Assembly: GCA_024195265.1 (NCBI GenBank)
Contig: JAJLRJ010000008.1
Span: 26,680,932 to 26,744,931 of the forward strand
Length of the DNA stretch: 64,000 nt
Source of the DNA: Dendrophyllia cribrosa
Lineage: Eukaryota > Cnidaria > Anthozoa > Scleractinia > Dendrophylliidae
Reading direction: 5' to 3'
Below the pieces are notes generated by a model. It was not told the DNA's origin. It saw only the letters and a list, made by a program, of their open reading frames with translations, and searched no databases. Positions 56,358 through 64,000 of this stretch are shown in pieces. The translations under genes were made by a program, and so were the position numbers. Numbering within the stretch: the first letter of the stretch is position 1; each line of letters opens with the position of its first letter.

Positions 56358-59300
56358 TTACTGCCATATTGAGTTGAATCCATCTTGAGAAGAACTGGAA
56401 AAAAAATATGCACAAAATCAATGGAAAGTTAGAATTCCTAAAACTCAGCTGCGAAGGTTGTTTGTGGCGTCATAGTTTGTATAATTTTACAAACCGAGCA
56501 ACATTCTACACGGACTATGAATAAAACATGACTAATTAAAGGTAATAGATTCACTGAAAACAATAGACCCCACAACCTATTTCTATGTAATTTTGACCTC
56601 TCCTTTTCACGCAAAGCCTTCGTGGCCTAGTGGTAATAAGCTTGCGCTTCTTGACTTAAACACATGACGGCCTTATCCCCGCCGTCGTTTAATTTAAGTT
56701 TGTGTGACTTAAGTAGGGGGTTCAGCCCCCGTCGACCACAGATTTTCCTTTTTTTTTTAAATTTGAAGCTTGTAGAAATGTTTGACAGAAAACTCAAAAT
56801 TTTTCCTATTTTTAAACGATCACAGAGTTATTTATTTTTTAGAACTCTATGACCGTTTAAAAATAGGAAAATATTTGAATTTTCAGGCAAAAAATACACA
56901 CAGCTTCAGAATTTTTGTTTAAGTTGTTGGACTAAATTTTATTTTTCAATTTTTATTTTTACTTGATTTGTGTGTTTTTTGGGACAGTACGTTTTACGTT
57001 CAAATTGAATTTCAAACTCCACGTTTTTTTAAAGGACTAAAAACTCCCAATTTAGAACTATGATCATCAGATATTTTTGTTTGGCCAAGTTTTTAAAGAA
57101 ATACAACTGAACACGCTCAATTTGCATGGCCATTTGTGTTGTTCAAAAATAAAAATAGAAAAGATTCAATTAAAATACTCTAATTTCTTTTTTTCCACAT
57201 CGACAAATGGTCCAGTGCAGACAATCAATTACGAGAAATCTGGAATTCGTATCCCCTAAGGTTAGGAAATTCGATCGGCCACCATTTTGAAACTAAAGCG
57301 AGTGAACTACAGTTCTTACCTGCACAGTGTTTCCTCCAAACTCTGTATTTTCAGCTTCAGTTGTTCTATTTCTCTGCTCACACTACCAATTGACTGAATT
57401 TAATGCAGTTCTGTGAAAATTAACATAAAACATTACTGTAGATACTGGGATACAAGCTAGATTTAGATATACAACTATACCTTGGCCGAAATCTGAACAT
57501 ACAAATTCTTTTTTGTAGTCTCTATGTTTTTCTTATGTTGCTGGTCGAGAGAAGGTGTTTACAGCTCAACAAAAATTGTCTCTAATGATAATTTCCCGGA
57601 TGATCGGGATCTGTATCTTTGATCATATAGCAACACGCTCTTTTTGTTTTATTAAAAAACGTCAAAATTTTTAGCTGAGCCTGGACTGAATTGTTCCTAA
57701 TTTATGGGTGATTTGAGCCTGAAAACGTTCTTAACAAAGTTCTCGAGTTAAATTGTGCAGTATTTCAGTAAATCATAGTTTTGGATAAAAAAAAAAAGAA
57801 AAATAGGCCAAGTTCTACTAATTTCCCTAATTTCCTAATCGTTCTAAATATTTACTATTTTCAAATGGAAATCGACCTGCAACGTTGCAAAAAAAAATTA
57901 GCATTTTGGGCTCAGTTGGATTTTAAATTTACTCTGACCAAATAGTATTAAACCGTTTGATTCTAACTTATCTAAGAAGACAAAATAAAGACGTTCTTAG
58001 CATTCTGGCCGATCTCAGCATCGACGTTCTTATAAAAAAGGTCCTTGGAAAAAAAAGAGTGTAACTTCAAGACGAATTTAGGCAGTAGCTTAAACTACAC
58101 AAAGAGAATAACGGATTTGTTTTCATGCTTCTGATCACAGATGAATAACAACTCCCCCCCCCCCCCCCCCGGGGGGACTCCCATATAAAAATGAGGGTGA
58201 TGGGGGTGATGGTCGGAAATTTTTGAAAAGCACCCTTAAAAGGTACCAGAATCTCGTTTGATGGGCGTGGCTTAAATGAATTGTTACCCGTAAGAGGTAC
58301 CAAATCTAAAACAACACATGTCATATTCTGTCATAATTGTTCGGCTTTATACCCTAAAAGGTACCGCAATAATTCTAACTGTGGTCATTTTAGATTTAAG
58401 CGGTACCAATCTGCAAATTTTGACTTCTAAAAGGTACGACGAGCACCCCGTCATTTTTATTACCCGCCCTCCCCCCCCCCCCCCCCCCCCCCTCCCCCCG
58501 AACAAAACACTCCTTCCTTTACTCCATTTCAAGCAAATGGTGGCTTATCGAATAAAACTGCTAACTGACTGCAAATATGAAACCAAATTAATTCATGTTC
58601 CTCAAACAAGCGGAAAACGTTTGGACCATCCCAGCCCTTTTAACTTTAAAAACAGCAGTTAACCTCCTTGAAATACACTGCATTTTACGGCAGGTTTTAG
58701 TAGATTATCTACAACCAAAACCAATCAGAGCTCGATGCAAATACATGTTGCCGGCGCCAAGCGCGGGAAAACGCGTGCGTGTAAGTCACGATTGGATTTG
58801 GCTTTATTTCTCATTGGTTAGTGGCGCCAGATTTTTTTAGCCAATCACAAAGCGTAGCAATGCAAAACCAAAGCAATTGCAAAACGACTTTCGACACTAA
58901 ATTAGAAAACCGCTCCAGGACAATTGAACCAAAAAACATGAATTGGTACCAAGTCTATTTTACTAATGGATCAATGCAGACGATAAATCAATCACATGTA
59001 CCTTAACAGCGTTTCCTCCTGATTCTACGGTTCCAGTTTGTTCCAACTGGCTGAATTTACATGCACATTGTCCGAAAATATATTGATCCATTCAATGTGC
59101 TGAAGAAACATCAAAACAACTATTTACGCAAGCATAAGTACTAGCTTGAGCACGAGACAAGTTTTCCTTTCGAAGGATACTTCTAAATCACGCTGAACCC
59201 CTCATGTCATCCCTTGCAGACCAAAGTATGTGATTTTCTTTACCGTTTTCAGACCTAACACTAAACATTTCCCATTTTTTACCAAACAGAAATGGCAAAA

Positions 59301-62300
59301 TTATATTTCAAATTTCAGACAAGTTAAATATATCCATTTTCAGACCAAAACTGCCCCAAAACAAATCCCTTTGGAGCCGCGGCCTTTCATCCCCAGGAAA
59401 TTGTCCATTTGTATCGAAACATTGTCCCTTAAATATCCCTGATTTTCGTGTTCGTGTTTTATTTCCTTCGCATTATGATTAAAGAAGGAAATTAAGTTAC
59501 TTTCGAGTCAGCGGATGTGAAATAAAAGCTATTGAGCAGAACTTTCCAGGGGTGCTGTTTATTATTCTGTACAAGGTGGTTCTAACTTTTAAGTGTGTGG
59601 ATGAAAGTCCACAGAGTGAATATTGGCACATTCATTCAAATGAAAGCTATTGAACAGCACTTTCTGTGGCGCTGTTTAAAATGCAGTACAAGGTGGTTCT
59701 TACTTTTGAGTCTGTGGATGAATTCGAGTGTCAAAATTTAAGTAAAAGCTACTGAGCAATACTGCTGTTTATCATACTGTATAAGGTGGGTCTATGGATA
59801 AAGCCAAGAAAAGCTTCTCATGGTATTGTTTATTTTGTTATACAAGGTAGTTTTTACCGTGTTTTTGTTTTTCAGTATTCTACAAAATGAAATTTGGTAT
59901 TTTTCTTGAGTTACGACCATGGCCGCTTTTGACTATCTATTCAATGAAAATTACTGCGAACTTTGCTATTGTTTGCTTCATTACTTATCTGCTGTATTAC
60001 TGTTTTGCCTAAAAAAATCCCTAAAATGATTTTTGATTTATAATGGTAATTGAACTGAGTGGAGTGCAATTTGGTCTGAAATCATACGCGTGATTTCAGG
60101 CCAAAATTGCACGACACGAAGTTCTATTACCACTTTATTACATCCATTTTGAAATCGCACAATTTAATTGCCCAAATACAGGATTTTAGTCAGTACCAAT
60201 ATTGATGTGACTTAGATGCGATTTAGAGCAAAAAACAGTGCGATTCGGGAATAAATCGCACTGCTAAGAAAAAGATGCGATTTGGAGCAAAAAATAGCGC
60301 GATTCGGGAATAAATCGCACTGCTGAGAGCCAATCAGATTGCAAGGATCACCAGTGATTTCAAAATGGATGTAATAAACTCGAAAACCGTTTTATAATTT
60401 TTTCTTGAAACTTCGTCTGCAGCTGGTGATACGTGAGTACTACAAAATGTGAAAGTTTCATTATGATGTCTGACTAAATTTTGAGAAAAACGACATTGTT
60501 TAAAACAAAGGGCAATAAGCTGGCGTTGCTATAGTAACCGTTGTCGCTTAGAAACCAGTGACACAAAAAACTTTGATCACATTTCATAAACTTAGTAAAG
60601 TGTGAAAGCAATCGAAGGATATCTTCCCTGCGAAATTTTGATTTGAAAACATACGCCCCACGGTAAAAAGAAAACTGAGTCGAGCCTCCTTAATCACAAT
60701 TTCCGCGCAGCAATCTCCAACATCAACTCAGATTTGTTGGATTGTTAACATCAGTCTAAATCTGTTATCTACAAATCTCCTATCATTCGGCGTACGACTG
60801 TTAATATTAGATTACGACAGAGCTCGAGATGATTGAGAATCAAGTGTTTTGAAAAAATCACTAACTTTCTTTTTGCAATATATCGAAAAACTAACAGGAT
60901 CACAGGAAAATACTGCTTACTTAATTTAAAGGTCACTTTCTTAGAATTTATAAAAGGATTACCCGAAACAAGGTTTGACCAGGCTAATTTGCTTAACAAT
61001 GAAACTTAAATTCCTCGAGGTCAAAAAAGTCACGGTAATTAACGATAAACAAATTGGATAGTTCGCTCAACAAAAGTGCACCTATTTTATAGTGCACCTT
61101 GATATTAATTATTAGAAAACTAATATCCTACCTTTACATCAGGTAAGATCTCGTTCTTTTGCTTGTCCAGTTGACTGGTTTCTTGATGATAACGAACTTG
61201 CACCCTAAAGGAAATGAATGAACGTCGAGAAACGGTGAGGTTGCAAAGCAAAATTTCGCAGCAAACTTCATAATCTACTAAGATTTGTCAGATTGCCACA
61301 ATCCTATATTTATTATCTAAAAATCGGCACACCACGACAAATGGTGAGACTTTCGCAACCACAAATGTACTTATGATTTCAACTGGAAAAAATCCCAACC
61401 TTTCTTTTTGCAAACCAATGAAAAAACTAGGACAGAATTACGGGAAAAGTACTGCTCATTATTTGCATGACATCATATGGTTGTGGATAAGTAATTCAAA
61501 ACAAACAAGCAGAAAATGTCATGGTAAACAATTAACAAATTGGGTAGCTTACAAAAGCTTACTGATTATTTAATAGTGTACCTAATTATCAATAAATAAA
61601 AAACGTCAACATCCTACCTTTTTTTCTTGTCTACTTTCTTGATGATAACAAATACACCGGGTACATCTTGAAGGAAAAGAAAGTAACGTTCAGAAACGGC
61701 CCGGTTCTAAAGCACCAAGGGCTTTGTTTTACAAAAACAAACCACTGTTTGAATTGCTCTAAAGAAATTTAGTTCAAACATTCCAAAACGGTTAGTACTG
61801 TATAATGTCCAGCTTCCCACACGCACCTTTACAGCGTTTCCTCCTAATTCTGCGATTCCAGTTTGTTGATCCGTTCCTCTTCCCCTATTTCCAATTCACT
61901 GCATTTGCATGGACGTCTGAAAATGTTAAAGTACAAGCTGAATTTAGCCCTAACTCAACATACAAATTGTACTATCTGGGAGAAGGTCTAAATACTTCAA
62001 TTCTTATATATTTTGTCCACTCTTTGTGTGAGAAAAGGCGAATAGTCTTTGGTCCTATTCACGTGTAAAATTAACTTGTGTCTTAATAGCTTCATCTGTT
62101 TTGTACTGAGCTGAACATGAACAGTCTACAGCACAAAAAAAGAAGAAAAAAAAACGTCTTGAGACACTTCTGTCCTGTGCGACCAGCAAACAAATAATTT
62201 GCCTTCAAGCCAGAGTGAACATTGATACTGGGCATGACATGTCTTGTTTACACATATTGGGCCTGCCGAATATCCAAGCTCCAAGACACCCGTCTCGAGT

Positions 62301-62693
62301 TTCGTTTGTCCCTAAATGAAGATGCACAATAAAAACAGCGTGGCTTCGCATCGATTCAACAAACAATTTAAACTTTCTTAATTTTCAACGATATATACTT
62401 TATTTTCAAAAGTAATAAAACAAGGAAGAAAGAAATCAAACTAAAATTGGACACGAAACTCGAAAAAAGATTATGGATAGCAAATTTTCGAAACAAACGA
62501 CACAAAAATAATTAAAGATCAGATATAACAAACAAGTTGGGAAAGAAACTCATTGAAACGGTGAAAAAAAAAGTAGCCTAACGTCTTTGATCTCCGCTTT
62601 ATTTTAAAGATTAAAACCTGAATTTTCTTTGCTGACTCACTTCTTGTTTTTTTCAATGAGAATTTGCTTGCTTCTCAAGACAATATCCCCCAG
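56358..62693 (-). CDS. Coiled-coil protein, 3' exons (5' part not found)
   Basis: Four small minus-strand exons with GT-AG borders and compatible phases: A 62641-62693 (LGDIVLRSKQILIEKNK), C 61132-61204 (VQVRYHQETSQLDKQK...), D 57320-57393 (SREIEQLKLKIQSLEETL) and E 56358-56394, ending ...DGFNSIWQ and TAA. Together they give about 66 residues rich in Leu/Glu/Lys heptads, so a C-terminal coiled coil is predicted. The introns hold decayed look-alike exons (see the pseudogene entries). The family is not recognised. The exon evidence rests on border and phase agreement and coiled-coil composition, not on homology. The start of the gene is probably beyond the window, or in exons I could not see. 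Confidence 0.5.
56479..56886 (+). repeat. tRNA-like dispersed repeat, copy 2
   Basis: Inverted partner of 52482-52875. On the plus strand: GTGGCCTAGTGGTAATAAGC (A-box-like), GGGGGTTCAGCCCCC (B-box-like) and a terminal hairpin around AACTCTATGACCGTTT. Confidence 0.65.
58145..58500. repeat. C/G-homopolymer-bounded inverted element
   Basis: It is bounded by poly-C/G runs. GGACTCCCATATAAAAATGA near the left pairs with TCATTTTTATTACCCGCCC at the right. The interior has at least five AAAGGTACC-type motifs (58238, 58291, 58357, 58401, 58430). Confidence 0.6.
58719..58910 (+). repeat. Dispersed promoter-like repeat, copy 2
   Basis: Same order of blocks as 44975-45148: CCAATCAGAGCTCGATGCAA, ATACATGT, the conserved CCAAGCGCGGGAAAACGCG core, GATTGG, AGCCAATCACAA and CTTTCGACACT. 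Confidence 0.7.
59002..59050 (-). pseudogene. Decayed duplicate exon of the coiled-coil gene
   Basis: It has an acceptor (AAATTCAG) and donor (GTACATG). Its 3' half aligns with exon B (61827-61898): NKLEP-stop-NQEETLLR against NKLESQN-stop-EETL. One in-frame TAG where Gln is expected. Confidence 0.45.
59515..59880 (+). repeat. Minisatellite, about three units of about 115 bp
   Basis: AAAGCTATTGAGCAGAACTT, then CTGTACAAGGTGGTTCTAAC, then GTGTGGATGAA, repeated at about 59525, 59640 and 59745, with a fourth partial unit. Same family as 6480-7390 and, inverted, 49800-52340. Confidence 0.75.
60046..60131. repeat. Short perfect-style hairpin element
   Basis: GGTAATTGAACT and AGTTCTATTACC at the ends, TGCAATTTTGGCCTGAAATC-like arms around the centre ATACGCGTGAT. 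Confidence 0.65.
60138..60374. mobile_element. Small inverted-repeat element with internal tandem duplication
   Basis: TTACATCCATTTTGAAATC is mirrored exactly at 60356-60374. Inside, a 59-bp unit starting GATGCGATTT-GAGCAAAAAA is present twice (60215 and 60274), each itself containing GCGATTCGGGAATAAATCGC. Confidence 0.7.
60400..61131. other. Intron of the coiled-coil gene with repeat remnants
   Basis: GAGTCGAGCCTCCTTAA near 60669 is a degraded end of the GGTGGCTCGACTGG fold-back family. Nothing else recognised. Confidence 0.4.
61618..61666 (-). pseudogene. Shortened duplicate of exon C
   Basis: Bounded by CTTCAAG and GTAGGATG. Its YHQESRQEKK matches YHQETSQLDKQK of exon C, and the phases are the same (1 nt in, phase 0 out). 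Both copies have GTAGGAT donors. It may be a usable alternative exon, or a decaying duplicate. Confidence 0.45.
61827..61898 (-). pseudogene. Exon B with two in-frame stops
   Basis: 72 nt between ATGCAG and GTGCGTGT, in phase with exon A: NELEIGEEERINKLESQN, stop, EETL, stop. Its length is a multiple of three, so skipping it keeps the A-C frame. Homologous to exon D (EEERINKLESQN-EETL against REIEQLKLKIQSLEETL). Confidence 0.5.
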
Positions 62694-62699
62694 CTGATG

Positions 62700-63225
62700 A
62701 TTTGTTTTATTCCCATCACTTCTCTACTTGGAAATGTATTAACGGAACGCGGGAACAAATTTTCACGAATTTGAAATTCAGACTTTATTGTGTTGGCAAC
62801 AAATTTTCCGCGCATCTCCAGCAAGTTCCTGTCCGGTATTTCACGTACGTACCTCAAGATGGCTGCTCGATTTCTACTTCATGGACAACCCTTCCATATA
62901 ATTGCCCTTGGAAATGGTGTCCCCTCGGACGACCTATTTTTATAAACCGAACAGTTCCCACGTACCGCATGTTCGTTTTTTAGCAGGAGATGGTCTCCTC
63001 GTCTAGAGGTATGAGAACGCAGAGATTCTTCGTTATCACTGTTGTAAAGACTAATTTGTAATCAATTTAATCGAAATTCATTGATCTGAATAAATTGAGT
63101 ACATTTTCGTGATTTTTGTTTTCGCTATAGTTTGTTTTCACTGGATCTTATTTTGGCGGATCGTTGGAAAACCCGCGAAATTCGCGAAAATTTTATCCTG
63201 CAAAAATTTCATGCAGGTCGAAATG
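62700..63225. other. No gene recognised
   Basis: A 28-codon frame starting at 62859 (MAARFLLHGQPF) has a favourable start context but no other support. Confidence 0.3.
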
Positions 63226-63750
63226 TAGGCTCAGTCTCCAGCCGTGGGTGTCTCGATGCGCCCGCGATATCTCCCCACCTCACGGCTGGGCGCACGGCTT
63301 TGGTTATTGTTTACATTGACCAATCAGAAACGAACCCGCCGAAATTTGCGGGGCATAAATTAGCGGGTATTTGCATAAATAAACAAAGATGGTGGACTAT
63401 GCAAGCTTTAACAGGCGGGTTTGAAAATGCTTGCTCGTACGCGCTTCAGAAGTTTGGGTTTGATAATTTCAGGGAGAAACAGAGTCTTGCTATGAAGAAA
63501 CTTATTTTGGGACGAGATGCATTTGTCATTCTACCGAATTTTTTTAATTTTTCAAGCTTTTCCACTAGTGTTGGATCACTTCGAAGGAAAGCAAAGTTCG
63601 CATCAATCTATTCTATTATGTAAATGACGTGTCCATTTTCCGCATAATTGTAATGACGTCATGGACAAGCAACCAAAGCCGTGCGCCCAGCCGTGAGGTG
63701 GGGAGATATCGCGGGCGCATCGAGACACCCACGGCTGGAGACTGAGCCTA
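63226..63750. mobile_element. Pack-MULE-like element, 525 bp
   Basis: Perfect 80-bp terminal inverted repeats (63226-63305 and 63671-63750), beginning TAGGCTCAGTCTCCAGCCGT. They are flanked by a perfect 9-bp direct repeat GTCGAAATG (63217-63225 and 63751-63759). 9-bp duplications with long inverted repeats are the hallmark of Mutator-like elements. There is no transposase; the interior carries a helicase fragment. Confidence 0.9.
63399..63537 (+). pseudogene. Captured RecQ-family helicase N-terminal fragment
   Basis: From MQALTGGFENACSYALQ the frame runs into KFGFDNFREKQSLAMKKLIL and GRDAFVILP. It matches the motif 0/pre-Walker A region of RecQ helicases (FGF--FR--Q--A------GRD--VILPTGGGKS). 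The similarity stops exactly before the Walker A glycines and continues as unrelated T-rich sequence, so no ATPase can be made. The upstream interior (ATGGTGGACTATGCAAG) may be captured 5' UTR. Confidence 0.8.
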
Positions 63751-63875
63751 GTCGAAATGCGGATCGTGGCGCTTAAAAGCGATTACATCGCGAGGCAAAT
63801 TTAAAAAAAGCAAGCTACAGTATTATCTAATTTAATCTTGATGAAAAGCAACCACATTTTTTCAGACTGTCTCAT

Positions 63876-63911
<36 letters not shown>
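63876..63911. repeat. CAA microsatellite
   Basis: About 12 CAA units. Confidence 0.95.
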
Positions 63912-64000
63912 CTTTATTTAGACAGGGTGCAAGAAACCACAATCGACAAATGTTGTTTTGATAATTCTAGAAAATTCAGTTTCATATCTTTTTTTTTGAA

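Noticed and set aside
58318..58662. 114-codon frame with a poly-Pro run
   Set aside because: The proline run is a translation of a poly-C tract; the frame crosses a repeat element.

Overview
This is an intron-rich, AT-rich eukaryotic window. An oxysterol-binding protein with a typical animal exon structure, tRNA-derived SINEs, several LINE tails, many TTAA-flanked fold-back elements and a fast-evolving roughly 110-bp minisatellite family together suggest an anthozoan cnidarian, most likely a stony coral. The organism is my inference; nothing in the window proves it.

Layout. 1-7.4 kb: repeats only (a broken reverse transcriptase, LINE ends, SINEs, MITEs, minisatellite). 7.4-28.2 kb (+): the eight 3' exons of an OSBP gene, from the coiled-coil region through the FFAT-like motif and the sterol/PI4P-binding domain to the stop codon. 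Its first visible introns hold two copies of a non-autonomous DNA transposon and a LINE tail. Its 11.7-kb seventh intron holds the main discovery.

The discovery is a 7,499-bp DNA transposon (16101-23599). It has perfect 464-bp terminal inverted repeats and a 6-bp target duplication. It carries an apparently intact four-exon transposase with an IS3-like DDE integrase core (minus strand) and, facing it, an intact single-exon alpha-kinase gene. Both genes start about 45 bp inside an identical terminal repeat, so one duplicated promoter may drive both. The element sits inside an older MITE, and an unoccupied paralogue of that MITE lies 3 kb downstream in the same intron.

29.6-36.8 kb: LINE fragments, MITEs and a small candidate C4 zinc-ribbon gene. 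37.0-38.9 kb (-): a two-exon Rab-family GTPase with unusual G4 and G5 motifs. 42.6-43.1 kb (+): a small single-exon gene of unknown function. 44-56.9 kb: accessory DNA with a decayed EGF exon, nested TTAA fold-back elements, a 2.5-kb satellite array and an inverted pair of tRNA-like repeats.

56.3-62.7 kb (-): the 3' exons of a coiled-coil gene, recognised because splice phases agree across exons. It has decayed duplicate exons in its introns. 63.2-63.75 kb: a 525-bp Mutator-type element with 80-bp perfect inverted repeats and a 9-bp target duplication. It carries a captured piece of a RecQ-family helicase (a Pack-MULE-like structure).
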